DNA from: Branchiostoma belcheri
Lineage: Eukaryota; Chordata; Leptocardii; Amphioxiformes; Branchiostomatidae
Length of the DNA: 64,000 bases
Direction: 5' to 3'
NCBI RefSeq assembly: GCF_001625305.1
Contig: NW_017804220.1
Location: forward strand, 1,114,319-1,178,318
In this document: one piece after another, positions 1-11,749 of the stretch
Numbering within the stretch: position 1 is the first letter of the stretch
Layout: each line of letters begins with the position of its first letter
Program-made: the position numbers and the translations under genes
Notes under the pieces: generated by a model
Told to the model about the DNA's origin: nothing
The model's input: the letters and a program-made list of their open reading frames with translations, nothing else
The model's database searches: none

Positions 1-102
1 GCTTCACTCAGTTGGTTAGCTTAAAATGCATTTGCACTTTGTAACTAAAAGCACTTAAAGCGAATTCAAGGCCGAAAGACCGAATTTTCAAAGTCATTTT
101 TT

Positions 103-622
103 TACGGCTTCAGCTTTTTGGCTGTGTTATTGAAAATGTACTATAGCAGTGTGTTACCATATTTGGGTATGAGTCATCAGAATGGCATGCAGAGCAAGCA
201 ACCAATAGGCATGCAGCTTTCCTCTATTCTTCTTGCTGATTGGTTGTTGGGATTTGATTGGCTTAATTCAATCAATACCTGCATGTACAAAGCCATGCCA
301 TATTGACAGTATGAATTGCATTCAAGTGTTTTGGTAGGTATGTCAAGCTTTTCTGCTCCAGCATTGGAATGCGGGGCATAAACGCTTCTTTTTATCTTGA
401 AAATCAACAGTTTGCATTATGCAATTAAAAATCCCAGCAACCAATAATGTAGGGGATAGTTATCCAACTGTTGTCACTTCATACTATAGTTATATCAATG
501 TAAAGAAGTGTTTTCTTTTGTGTTTCTCCTTCTTTTCCTGCCATGTCGTGACATGTGGTGAAGCCATCCGCTACATTTGCTCCAAAGCAAATGTCGGCCT
601 TTCTAGTCTCGTCATATTTTTA
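103..622 (+). repeat. Dispersed repeat X, partial copy
   Basis: Shares GCATGCAGCTTTCCTCTATT and GCTGATTGGTTGTTGGGATT with the minus-strand copy at 47725-48310, and CAAATGTCGGCCTTTCTAGT with 34378-34410. No domain recognised in its frames. Confidence 0.6.
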
Positions 623-1368
623 ATGAAGCAAGTTGAATCAGCAATATCTGACATCATACTGATATCTATGAGAAAAAATGCGATGTCCCTCATGGAAAAT
701 GGTTGCTTGTTTCGCATCGGTCTGGCTGGTTCTAGCTATTTAGTGGTGGTAACTTACTTCTGAGCTATTTCAAACGCTTCGTGTATATAATGATAACGAA
801 AATGTGATAAGAAATGGCAGTAGATGTAAATATCAGATGGATTTCTTCATCCAGAAAATTTCTAGTTTTGCCGCCATGAAGTTTGGTTGAATGCCTTTAA
901 CTAAATAGAGGTCGAGTCAAATAATGAATATGTCTAGCTTTACCGAAATTGTCAGTGGAACCACGAGTGGTACACCTCTTCAAGATCTTTAGAAGGCAAA
1001 TTCGAAGCACACACACATACACCAACCCAGACGAGTTATATTTGAGAAAGGGCTGCCTATTCATAGGTATATCATATAGCGTTATGCATGTTGTGCAAAT
1101 ATGGCGACGGTGTGGAGTCTATTAAACACTACTGACAACGTTTCCAGATGTAAATATTTACATTTTCGATTAGTTGTTTTAAAATTATGTGCCTCATAAC
1201 ATAGAGACGTTTGAATATAGCATGCATGGGTCCTGCTATGATGACAATGATGGGTCTTGCAGTAGATACCAAGGAACGTTGAACGGATATTTCAAAAGAA
1301 CCACGTAGACTACATCATTCTGTATATTGAAATAGATATTCTTGCATAACCAAAAGTTCATCGTTTAA
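623..1368. other. Intergenic, nothing recognised
   Basis: AT-rich, no long frame, no inverted ends seen. Confidence 0.5.
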
Positions 1369-2010
1369 TGGTGGCGAGGTGGTTAGGGTTGTTAACTCAG
1401 AATCGGAAGGTTCTGGATTCGAATCCCTGGCAATCCCCTGTGTTGTGATTTTGGGAAAGGCACTTTACACATATTTCCTCAGTCGACTCAGCTTCTGTTC
1501 GGGACGTCCTCTCGGGTAGGATGACGTAACGCTGGAGATCTTGTGTTTTTTTTTTTATTATTCATTCACAGAGAAAAAGGTACAGGACATGGTGGTGCCG
1601 CACTCAAGTGGAAAGCACTTATGTTGACGGCACCACTGAAATAAATACATATAATGAAAAAAAACGCAACTTTAAGACAGGCAAAAACAGTAAATACAGG
1701 AAATTCAAGAGCGCAGGTCCGGTTCCCCACCCAATGATAAATGATGGCAAAGAGGACACAGACAGTACATAGATAACAAAGGGGGAAATTGAAACCTTTT
1801 TAAAACGTTCTGATGTGGTGATAAAGTTTTGGGTAAGTAATAATATATTGGAGTTAACAACTGATCTTGTGTTTAAGGAGAGCGACACCTAAAATCCCAC
1901 CATCAAAAAGAGTAAGGGTCTTTCTCGGTGTGTGAGTAGTTCAAACCTTATAGTCGTGTCTCCATCAGTGCTCATCTCTTAAAAGGTGATAATCACCTAT
2001 TATATCAATA
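1369..2010 (+). mobile_element. tRNA-derived SINE, interrupted
   Basis: The head resembles a tRNA promoter: AGGTGGTTAGGGTTG (box A-like) then GATTCGAATCCC (box B). The body GGGAAAGGCACTTTACAC is shared with the other SINEs. Split by the insert at 1549-1862. The 3' part matches 26207-26365. Confidence 0.65.
1549..1862 (-). mobile_element. Retroposed insert inside a SINE, 12-bp target duplication
   Basis: GATCTTGTGTTT at 1537-1548 and 1863-1874 flanks a 314-bp insert with a T-run at its left end, i.e. a poly(A) tail on the minus strand. An 89-codon minus-strand frame exists but I do not recognise it. Confidence 0.7.
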
Positions 2011-3349
2011 TGTGTGGTAAATCTCAATAAATAAACAAACCGTGTTGCCTTTGGAAAATACTGTCGATTACTGTTTGGGTAGTCCAGGTGCATTAAAGTT
2101 AATAAAATCATAAATCTTATATGGTGACTGTTGCTTCTGGCAGGTTTTTACTTTCAATGGTTTCAGAAATACCCACGGAATTCAATTAAGAAATACAACC
2201 AAGAAATGCAGTAACCACTTGCTGCAATGAGCCTGGTATCTAAACCTATTAATGTAAATTCCGAGCATCTTTCGTTCTCTCCGCATACATTGTCCGAGAT
2301 AGAGAACGAAAGATATTCGGTAGCTACAACAGTTACCAATCTTGGCATGGCTGTCCCAGACAATTAAACTACGTCATTGCATTTTTTAACCAACAACGCC
2401 TGAAATATTAGCATATTTCCTGTTGTTTTTCTGAAAGAGCGAAGCATCGTAATAATGCCAATAATGCGTTTCTAGCGTCAGAGTAACCACAAAGACCACA
2501 AAAAAGATTGTGTACATTGTATAAAGCACCCTTCTATGAATGAATGTGTAGGTTTTGCCAGCTCCTTCCCTACCCAAACCCTGTTGGGTTGAGGGTTAAC
2601 AAGTGTAACAAGGCCGTATCTCACAGCAATATTTAGGTTCACCTCCCGTATAGACATGTATATACGTACATTATTTTGAAGGGTCACGGATAGTGTATAA
2701 AATCGCATTTTAGATATAGCCAACCATAGAAATGAAAAATTAGTATTGCGGCTCCGCTTAGAGGTAACCATATTTCAGGTATAGACCATATGCTAAACCA
2801 TAACTGCACACCGATATACAGCTATCATTAGTTTTTAGCTACCACGCACGGCTACGGTAACCATATCATGTTTAATTACATACCCAAGTGATACACAGAC
2901 AAGCCAAGTTAAGATTATAAGGATTAGTACTAAGAAAAGATTGCAAATGTTTTTTTACAGCATAGAATGTAACCATATAGTAAGGAAGTGCCCATCCAAG
3001 GATGTCACCGGACAAGAATGTAGTATACATGTAATGTTTACCGTATAATCATTGGCAATTTCGGGTTCTATCAACAGCATATACTGTATTGTTTCTTTAT
3101 TCTTTATTCAAAACAGTGGTCAGCATAGCAGCAGTACATTAAACATTGTGGACCGCTGAATTGTGCTGGCCTTACATAATACATAAAATACGACGAAGGT
3201 ACGAACAGAACATACAGATTCACGACAATTACAATTTATATGTACAACACATAAAAACTAAGTCTGCATTTGACTGTTATAGACTCTGATTGTGTAGATC
3301 ATACTGTAGATTAGTAAAAGAGGTAATGAGTTCTATTTTTACCTTATGG
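2011..3349. other. Intergenic, nothing firm
   Basis: AT-rich. From about 3085 a TTTATTCTTTATTC run followed by unique-looking sequence could be the tail of a minus-strand retroelement, but I see no target duplication. Confidence 0.4.
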
Positions 3350-3720
3350 TTTCGGTGCTAGCTCGGCGGTTGGTCTGCAGACGCGGTTCGGGGGCGGCTG
3401 TGGACAGTCGCCCGCGGCAAGACGCCCCAGGTTTAAGTAAGTACGAACGGACGTGGGCGTAACGTCACACGACGTACCGCGCCGCGCACAGCCAATCACG
3501 TTACGGCGACGTGAAGACGTTATTACGCTGTACGTGCAGACGTTACCATGGGAACTACAGATAAGTATGAATAGTAACAAGAAATGCTTTAAAATACCGG
3601 GGACCAAGATGGGAGTAGCTGGTTGGGTGCCGTGAGTGTGATGACGATGTGTGACTCAAATACATGTAATTGGTCACCTTGATGACTAGAGTGGGATTTT
3701 GAATGAATAAATAAAACACA
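3350..3720 (-). repeat. CpG-rich dispersed repeat, copy 1 (inverse of 9930-10330)
   Basis: The CpG-dense stretch 3350-3550 would resemble a CpG island, but GGGACCAAGATGGG.. and the GTGTGACTCAAAT block recur inverted at 10225-10315, so it is a repeat. No gene is attached. Confidence 0.6.
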
Positions 3721-3761
3721 TTTATTGTACGTGTATGCTCTTACAAGCAAAGTACAGGTAG

Positions 3762-4112
3762 GGCCACACCAATTTAATTTATTGTTTCTCGGATTTTTTC
3801 AGAAAAAATATGGAGCGACAGGGCGACAAAAAAAGACAGGCCAAGGCACCCCATGATAGCCGGAAATGTTACAATATGAGCTGTGAACATACCAGGCTGG
3901 TTTATAATTAAAACAATAGATTTTTTAATTCTAATGAAACAAAATTGCACTGTTACATTGAAAAACTTTAACAACTAGGAAGAAAAGGACTTTCTTTAAC
4001 CGTTGGGGCCAAAATATGTCTTTCATTGAGCATTTTGCAGTTAATTTAGAACCAAATCAGAAAAATATGGACAGGGCGAATCCGAGAAACAACAAATTGA
4101 ATTGGTGTGGCC
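3762..4112. mobile_element. MITE of a second family, TAG target duplication
   Basis: Inverted ends GGCCACACCAATT, then TTATTGTTTCTCGGATT; TAG at 3759-3761 and 4113-4115. It shares only the GGCCACACC tip with the other MITEs. A second copy is at 54949-55312. Confidence 0.75.
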
Positions 4113-4682
4113 TAGTGAATAAACGAAAGAAATTGCAGTAATATCTTACTTAAACTATACATACCAATGTGAAATACTATTCACAGGTTCAACTTCTTCT
4201 CGCTTCTTGAGGCAGATGTGTACAACATATGGAGCCAAACGAGCACTACTGCATGGCTAGTGCCTAGCACTGGCGGACGATGACATGAAAGACCAACATG
4301 AAAGTTCATCTGAGTTGATAAATTACATTATGAAAAATGTTAAAACTGTTCTCCAACTCATAAATTTGACTGACCTTTTGACTCAAATTTGACATGAAAG
4401 ACCGTTACAGTATTACTTCATATTCTACGAAGTCTCTATCAGTATCAGACACCAGTAGGGGTTTTTGAAAACAGTTCACGAATTGGCCAATTAGACTGGG
4501 TTATGTGCCAGAGGAGCCAGTGGGCCACATTTGCAACCAACGTCGGTTACAAATTGTACTCTTCGGTTCGGCTGACTAATTGGCACATTTTTCAGTCTGT
4601 TTGGCAAATTTGTGAAGTTTTCCAACAGCGTACTGGAGCTCAAGTCTGATAGAAACTAGTTGAAACTTTTTTTTTGTCTTAA

Positions 4683-5073
4683 GGCCATGTTGATTTGATT
4701 ATATGGATGACATCCGCGCGCGCATGAATTTTCGGCCGTTTCCAAAAAAAAAGGTTTCAACCATACTGTAAATCGTACAAAACAGTTGCAAAATGAGCAA
4801 AAATATACCATAAGTTCCAAAAAAAATTAATAAAAACTATACCAATGTCGTAGAATGCCAATATCAAACGAAAAAAAGACGAAATTGTAAAGAAATGAAG
4901 TTGAAGATTATTCGCCAAACCGTATTCTGTGCCATTTGCTCAACCGTCATGACCACGTAGATTTCATAATGAAAAGAACTTTTTTTTTTCAAAACTTTTT
5001 TTTTTATTTGCACGCGCGCATCAGTTTTGGGGCTCCCGGAGGATGTCATCCATATAATCAAATCAACATGGCC
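4683..5073. mobile_element. Harbinger-like MITE, TAA target duplication
   Basis: Terminal inverted repeats begin GGCCATGTTGATTTGATTAT, then ATGGATGACATCC. TAA flanks at 4680-4682 and 5074-5076. The interior is A/T-rich with GCGCGC next to each terminal repeat and has no coding frame. Confidence 0.85.
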
Positions 5074-5359
5074 TAACAAGAACTTGCCAGGATATGAACA
5101 ACATCAATAAATGTTGATGGCTTCAAATATTTCGAGATTACACAAAAGTGCACGTGCACACAAGAGACCGACTATACACAATATAAGTACGGAACACAGA
5201 AAAAGCTTTGCCCGTTTTTAGAATTACTTAACAGAAGTATGCACAAGAGACCGACGAAGTATCGAACAAAAAACAACGAGTTCGTTTTCAAGATTGATTG
5301 GCCATTCCTTTAAAACGCATGGTTGAAACTTCTGGGAAGTCCTTTTCGTGTGTACATAG

Positions 5360-5849
5360 CTTTTTTTTATTCAGAAACTCAATGAGAATTACAAATGAAA
5401 AGACATGGACTAAGTGACTGCGAACTCAAGTTAGGTACAACTTATATTCTCGCAGCCACTTTTACAATGAAAGAAAAATATTTTACAAGACATTTAAAAA
5501 TACATGAGACCTCGCGTGAGTAACAATCCTCCCATCCCAGAAGACACATACAGTTAGAATCTTTTTGTTTCTAATATATAATTTTGTGCGGCTAACATTA
5601 TTTTGCAGTTGGTGTCATACGAACAAAGGAAACTACCGCGAAGAACTAAATATTGTATGGAATTATCAGAAAGGGTGTTTAAATCAACAATATTACGAAG
5701 TATGCTTGAAAGCTTGCCAAAAAGGACTAAGCGCTGGTAGGTGTATATAGGGCAGTGCAATAAATAATGAGCAATCGTTTCATATGGACACCCGCAGCTA
5801 CAGGATGGACTTGTAACAAGACCTCGGGTATAAAGACTGTGATTCAAGC
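5360..5849 (-). mobile_element. 5'-truncated non-LTR retrotransposon with 11-bp target duplication
   Basis: TGTGTACATAG flanks both sides (5349-5359, 5850-5860). The minus strand encodes (about 5554-5847) the C-terminal end of a LINE reverse-transcriptase protein with the cysteine/histidine pattern CSCGCPYETIAHYLLHCPIY. A 3' UTR then runs to an A-rich tail at 5361-5368. The 5' part is missing, as in most LINE insertions. Confidence 0.82.
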
Positions 5850-5989
5850 TGTGTACATAGTTAGTGAGAGAGGTTCAGAAAATCATAGTTATCAGAACCC
5901 ACCAAAACCAACGGATACGAACCATATAACACATGTAACAACACATTATGAAAGAATAGCACACAAGATTTTGGCTGGTCAAATTTGTC

Positions 5990-6162
5990 AAGTATTAGTC
6001 ATGACAAGCCGCCAGGTGCCCCAAAATCTAATCATTTCTAGGTCCCACCAAGACCTACCCACCTACCAAGTATCAAGACAATCAAGGCCACACACGCACA
6101 CGCACGCACGCACGCACACACACACACACAAACACACACACACAAACACACACGCACGCAAC
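5990..6162 (+). repeat. Repeat leading into a CA tract (second copy 12985-13162)
   Basis: GACAAGCCGCCAGGTGCCCC then AAAATCTAATCATTTCTAGG and ACCAAGACCTAC precede (CA)n here and at 12990-13162. A microsatellite-seeding element is likely. Confidence 0.65.
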
Positions 6163-6519
6163 ATATGGGCGAGGTTTCCTGGCTTGGATTGGCCTGATCA
6201 GCCACCTCCGGACCCATTGGTCATCGTCGACAACGAGGCCTAGGGACGAACAAGAGATGTCTGACCCTGACCTGTTCCGTCTTGACCTCAACTAAAGCGT
6301 CCTGCAGGGCATTTAGAGCTTCTCATCAATAAAGAATGGTTAAAGGTACGTGACACAAAATAGAGTTGTAGTTTTATGTTATGCAATTTTTACTTGGTAC
6401 TCCAGATTGGGGATGCAAATATAACCCTCCAAGCTAATTCTTAAACGAGGAACTGAACAGCTTTAAATTTGGGAAATGTTCTCATGACAACGATCATTTC
6501 TTTCTGCGGTGACCTCTAA

Positions 6520-6905
6520 AGCCACACTGATTTGATTTTAAGGTTGACATCCACGCACGCATTGATTTTCGCCTGTTTTAAAAAAAATCACCTCCTCCGA
6601 GGCTCTGGCCTGGGTGCCATCCTCCGTAGTCCATGGTAGCTAGCGGCAACAGGGAGCCGGCGGTAACTATATGAAGGATGGCACCAAGGCTACAGAGGCT
6701 CCACGGAACACAAGAACTCAGTACAGTGCCGACTCATAATGCTTCAAAAGCCAGCATGTGCCGGCTTGCCGTACAAGTAGTTAACGTTTCACATTCACAA
6801 TACCAGTTTTTATTCCTGTGGTTTAGCAGCATTTTCAGGGCTGGATATTTTTTTATTCGCCAGGGTACACTAGTTCGGTCTCCATAAAATTAAGATAATG
6901 TGGCC
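6520..6905. mobile_element. Harbinger-like MITE with nested palindromic insertion
   Basis: Ends GCCACACTGATTTGATTTTA (first G mutated) and its complement at 6870-6905; TAA on both sides (6517-6519, 6906-6908). Carries the 87-bp element at 6606-6692. Confidence 0.75.
6606..6692. mobile_element. 87-bp palindromic element nested in a MITE
   Basis: Ends TGGCCTGGGTGCCATCCT and its complement AGGATGGCACCAAGGCTA. Flanks 6597-6605 and 6693-6701 match at 8 of 9 bases (CCGAGGCTC/CAGAGGCTC). Ends resemble the 40101 element. Nested inside the Harbinger-like copy at 6520-6905. Confidence 0.7.
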
Positions 6906-7069
6906 TAATTGGTCCCCACAGATGTAGCAGAGGTTGTTGTAAAGTGTAATGACTGGCACATATGCGCGGTCAGTGGGGGCAGCTAGTTAGAGCGGAGTCA
7001 GTGAGTTAAAAGTGGAGAAGTAGTTATGTTGGCAAATCGATGACTTCGCTCTTTCCTCACGGGTGATTA

Positions 7070-7463
7070 GGCCATGTTGATTTGATTATATGGATGACAT
7101 CCTCCGGGAACCCCAAAACTGATGCGAGCGTGCGAATAAAAAAAAAGTTTTGCAAAAAAAAAAGTTGCTTTCATTATGAAATCTACGTGGTTATGAAGAT
7201 TTAACAAATGACACAGGGTATGGTATGGCGAGTAATCTACTCTTCAAATTCATTTCTTTACATTTTCGTCTTTTTCGTTTGGTTTTGACATTCTACGACA
7301 TTGTTATTGTTTTCCGATACTTTTTGTGCAACTTACAGTATATATTTGCTCATTTTGCAACTGTTTTGTACGATTTACAGCATGGTTGAAAACTTTTTTT
7401 TTGGAAACGGCCGAAAATTGATGCGCGCGCGGATGTCATCCATATAATCAAATCAACATGGCC
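7070..7463. mobile_element. Harbinger-like MITE, TTA target duplication
   Basis: Same terminal sequence as the copies at 4683 and 63479, inverted in overall orientation relative to the first. TTA flanks at 7067-7069 and 7464-7466. Confidence 0.85.
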
Positions 7464-7639
7464 TTACTGACAGAATGCGGCGGAACGTGTTTGGATGACT
7501 GGATCGGGAGTTCGGTCACCAATGCTAGGAGTAGATTGTCCTATTCAGCAAGCAATAAAGGATAGTCCTGAATAGAATATATAGTTACTATGTTACAAAT
7601 GCGTTGATTTTAAAAAACTAACCCGATTTTACCTATTGA

Positions 7640-7905
7640 GTTGTGTATGTTTGTGACTTGTGTATTTGTGTGTATGTAAGTGCGTATGTTTGTGTGTGTG
7701 TGTATATGTGTGTGTGCGCGTATATGTGTGTGTGTGTTTGTGCGCGCCCGCGCGTATGTGTGTGTGTACGCACGCGTATGTGTGTGTGGGTGAGTGTGTG
7801 TGCGTGTGTTTGTGTGCGTGTGTGCGCGCGCGCGTGTGTGTGTGTGTGTGTGATTGTGTGTGCGTGTGCTTGTGTGCGTGTCTGTGTACGGTCAGTTGTG
7901 TGTTC
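7640..7905 (+). repeat. Long TG/CG alternating tract
   Basis: About 265 bp of alternating purine-pyrimidine, (TG)n with CGCGCG interruptions. Frames read as Val/Cys repeats and are not genes. Confidence 0.95.
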
Positions 7906-8640
7906 GTACAGTTTATAACATCATTTATTTATTCATTTTATTTAGAACAGTTTGGATGATATAGTCGAACTGGTATTCAGGACAAAGGAACACGAACAGC
8001 CTGCGAACAATCTTCCATTAAGAAAATGTCAACGTGATATTTCCGATGCATTACCCTGAACTGCTATGGCGAAAAGACGTCAGTGGCAATTATGTCCTTG
8101 CGCGGAGGACGCAAACACACGATCCCGGGGGTTGGCACTTACCGGTCTTACGCTTGCTGAGCAAATCCGGCTGATTCTAGCGTACGCTGACATTTGTATA
8201 GCGTAGGTTACACTAAGAACTCTAAGCCTTTTCAAAACCAAACACTACAAGCGTGAGACAAATTCACTCCAAACAGACCAGCTATTGGATATTTGTAAAC
8301 TTAAAAATGTAAGAAAGTCCTTTTGTGAATTAGCATTTCATTCTTACTATTCATATAGAGCATATGGGGTTGCCATAATGCTATTTGGTGGTGGGGTCTG
8401 TATGTACGAGTAACAGAAACGGGGAGCCACAAAAAAGTAACGATTTTGGCTTTCAATATGTGCTTGAGATTAGCATAGCGTTGCATTATCGTTTACTGCG
8501 TTGATTTCTGGTACTTGCAAGCATCATTTTTAGCAACCAAAAATGTCCTACCAACAAACCAAATATCATCACAATCTAAAAAGGCGTTCTTTAGTTATGC
8601 TTACTACATATATGCGATAACACAGACACGCATGCTTATA

Positions 8641-8649
8641 CACACCACA

Positions 8650-8684
<35 letters not shown>

Positions 8685-8726
8685 CACACACACACACACA
8701 CAACTAACACTAACACACACACATAC

Positions 8727-8768
<42 letters not shown>

Positions 8769-8775
8769 ACGCGCG
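8641..8775 (+). repeat. CA microsatellite
   Basis: (CA)n with a few interruptions, followed by GCGCGC. Confidence 0.95.
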
Positions 8776-8995
8776 CTCAGCTGTAGAATATAAACATTGT
8801 ATTCCAATCGACCTTTAAAGCAAAGGGCAACTCCATTTGCAGCATAGCAACACAGCAATACCGCCATAGCCAGAGATCTACCACTATATCCACTGTCAGA
8901 GATTCCACCATATCCACTGATCTACGAATCACCCGTAATGGTTTTATATAAGGTGGTGGAATATTTGGAAATGTCACAAAACACACGCACAGGTG

Positions 8996-9184
8996 TAGCA
9001 TCTACCAGGCTTGGGGAGGCGGCTGGAAGAGTAGAAATCGGTCAAATAGAGAGATAAGCATGCCAAGGGAGTTTGCTCAACGGACAAACTGTTCTCTCAA
9101 CGGACAAACTCCCTTGGCATGCTTATCTCTCTATTTGACCGATTTCTACTCTTCCAGCCGCCTCCCCAAGCCTGGTAGAGGCTA
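8996..9184. mobile_element. 189-bp palindromic element, perfect 75-bp arms, 9-bp target duplication
   Basis: Arms 9001-9075 and 9105-9179 are perfect inverted copies; the outer ends are TAGCATC and GAGGCTA. Flanks GCACAGGTG (8987-8995 and 9185-9193) are identical. The loop contains CTCAACGGACAAACT, repeated at the loop/right-arm edge. Confidence 0.88.
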
Positions 9185-9521
9185 GCACAGGTGCACAAAC
9201 ACATGTGACTGCCTTTCCGTAGCCAGTGGCTTCTATGAGACTCGCCTGTGTTAGATTCTTCTTAATTCTCTAAATCTTATAATGGAACATTAAATGGAAC
9301 AATATCTAAACTTTCAGAAAACGGTCGGATGTAACTACATGTAGCTGTCGGGTGATATTTTTCAAACCCTCTCGACAAGATTCTAGGTTACTACATAAGG
9401 ATTCTATTTCATCCTCACCACTGGTACCAAGTGTTGACGAAAATAGTTCAAACTGATCAGAGCCTCCCTTTTTTGCCGGGGCCTTTGGTTGTGGCCTCCG
9501 GTTTTCACGTTTTAACGGTTA

Positions 9522-9899
9522 GGCCACAGCAAGTAACTTTCATGGATGACATCAGGGCGCGCATTAATTTTAGCCTGATTTTGGAAAAAAAAAAATTGTT
9601 GCCTTCTGACAGTGGTGAACATGCCGAAAATGGTCAAAGATGTCTGTTGCCATGCCGGAAGGATACAAGAAAAGGGTCTGATTTAATGTTTTGTTTCTTA
9701 CTTTGATGCAGTGATATGTGATGCTGGCTGTGTATACGTGATGTTCCCCCTGAATAAATTTGTACAATGTCAATGATTGAGTTAAAATTTTAGAATGTAG
9801 GAACCTTGTTTTTTCGGCCCGCCTTGTTTTTTTTCGCCCGCTCGCATTATATTTGGAGTCTGCGGAGGATGTCATCCATAACATTTACTTGCTGTGGCC
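9522..9899. mobile_element. Harbinger-like MITE, variant ends, TTA target duplication
   Basis: Ends GGCCACAGCAAGTAAcTTTC, then ATGGATGACATC; TTA flanks at 9519-9521 and 9900-9902. A related subfamily copy is at 51830-52241. Confidence 0.8.
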
Positions 9900-9929
9900 T
9901 TACGTTGTTGGGTGTCAAGAAGTAATTTG

Positions 9930-10330
9930 CATTTGCATCAGGGCTCAGGCGTAGCTTCCGACTTGTTGGGCGTGGGCGTTGTTAATATTTTCCGGGGAGC
10001 GAAGCGATGGAGTTTGCCGGGGAGGGATTTTCGCCGCCCCCAAAAAACTTCCTCGGCGGCAAATCTCCCTCCACGGCATAGCCACGGTCGCGCTGCTCCC
10101 CGAAGAAAAATTAGCACCACTAGCTCAGATCCAACATTATGCCAGTTCTCTGCGTCACTCCTGTTTTTACCTGACCATGTTGCATCGTATCGTCCATGGC
10201 GTTAACATTAGTCCTATTAAAATCACCAAGGTGACCAATTATTTGAGTCACACATCGTCCTCGAGATCACACTCACGCCACGCAACCAGCTATCCCCATC
10301 TTGGTCCCCGGCCTGCTTTCTAAAAACATG
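9930..10330 (+). repeat. CpG-rich dispersed repeat, copy 2
   Basis: Contains CAAGGTGACCAATTATTTGA, GTCACACATCGTC and CCATCTTGGTCCCC, inverted relative to 3590-3690. The left part has GGGGAGCGAAGCGATGGAG, similar to 27215-27250. Confidence 0.55.
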
Positions 10331-10385
10331 TCTTGTTTCATATAACGTACATGTTGGCGACCTACTTAAAGTAGGACAATTCCAA

Positions 10386-10602
10386 TCTCCAAGCAGATCC
10401 CTTTCGGTGGCATAAAAAGTGTCAAATTGGCCAGGCAGTATCCATTAGCCAGAGAAGGTCGCCGGCCACCGACGGGTGGGGGTAGCGACAAAAAAAAACA
10501 AAAAAACAAACAAACAAAAAAACAAACAAAAAACAAACAAACAAAAACGGCCATATATAAAAAGGTAACGACCATTCCCCCAGAACCTCTGCTTGGAGAG
10601 TA
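10386..10602. mobile_element. Inverted-repeat element, CTCCAAGCAGA ends, copy 1
   Basis: CTCCAAGCAGA at the left and its complement at the right; AGTAGGACAAT occurs just outside both ends, an apparent 11-bp direct repeat. The interior GGCCAGGCAGTATCCATT is shared with the element at 37171. Contains an A-rich AAAC tract. Confidence 0.55.
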
Positions 10603-11151
10603 GGACAATACGACCTTTTCTCTGATAAAGAGGCATAGCAATGAAGCTTTCTTAGTATGGCGTTTATGCGCGGCGAAAAAAGAATTAGGTTAACCACTGC
10701 CAAGGAATTAAGGTTAACCATATGTAATATACTATATACCTCTTTCCCACAGCTTACATAGCGATATTCGATGCTTATGAAACCAAAAGGTCAGTTCTGA
10801 CGCACCAAACTCAGTCGTTACTGACATTTTGTTTCTACCGAACCGAAGCCACAAGCCTATTTTTTTAGGACGATGATCTTTTGAAATTCTTACTGTGGCA
10901 ACCAAGTCTTATCTAAACAGTTTTCTAATGCATTTTAAGTAGGCTGGGTGACTCCAGAATACTCAGAGCTGGACAGGGATTTCCCTCTAATGGTTTATTT
11001 ATCCCCACAAGGCCATATGATAACTTATGGCTGTATATAAATATCAGTAAACTAGAGTTCCACGATCTCATACCTTCGCCAAGTAATGTTAACCTTTAGG
11101 TTATGATCGACGAATTGTTATCGTTTCATTGTCTCAATTTTATGCCATTTA

Positions 11152-11508
11152 GGCCACGCCGTCTTAATTTTATGGATGACATCCCCTGAAGACCCCCAAA
11201 CTAGTGCGCGCGGGCGAATAAAAAAAATTCGGGCAAAAATAAATAAAAATGCCACTACATCACAGGAATACAAAGCTGGTATTGTGAATTTGCGGCAGTG
11301 CTTATCAACGTGTACGACAAGCCGGCAATTTATGAATCGGCACTGTACGTTTGTACTGAGTTCTTGAGTCGTAGAGTTTCGGTACCTATGTGCCCGCCGT
11401 ATTGTTGCTAACTATCATGGACTACCCAGGCCTAGAGCCAGGCCAGAGCTTCGGTGGACGTGATCTTGCGCGCGCGGATGTCATCCATAAAATTAAGATG
11501 GTGTGGCC
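11152..11508. mobile_element. Harbinger-like MITE, TTA target duplication
   Basis: Ends GGCCACGCCGTCTTAATTTT, then ATGGATGACATCC; TTA on both sides. The interior matches copies at 38645 and 57527. Confidence 0.8.
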
Positions 11509-11749
11509 TTATGTGACAAGAAGCGAAAAATGCCAGCCCACCCGGCTATTACGAGGGGTGACTTTTTTTAGGGATTGCTTTCAACACCAAGGACATGAAT
11601 GTCATAAGTTTCAACCTGGCTTCTTCCCGGTCGTTACTACAAACTAAATATCACCACATATGAAGAAAATCATTGCATTTAGCACACTCAAATAACACAC
11701 TCGAATAATATTCACCTGTCAGTTTGCTCCTGCTGGATGCTTACTTTCT

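Noticed and set aside
3350-3560. CpG-dense stretch as a gene promoter
   Set aside because: Its neighbourhood recurs inverted at 9930-10330, and no exon or gene lies beside it.
7643-7959. Open frames of Val/Cys and Cys/Val repeats
   Set aside because: They are translations of a TG/CG microsatellite; the same is true at 8515-8867 and 50847-51103.
9001-9179. Simple stem-loop terminator or ncRNA gene
   Set aside because: The 9-bp flanking duplication shows it is an inserted element.
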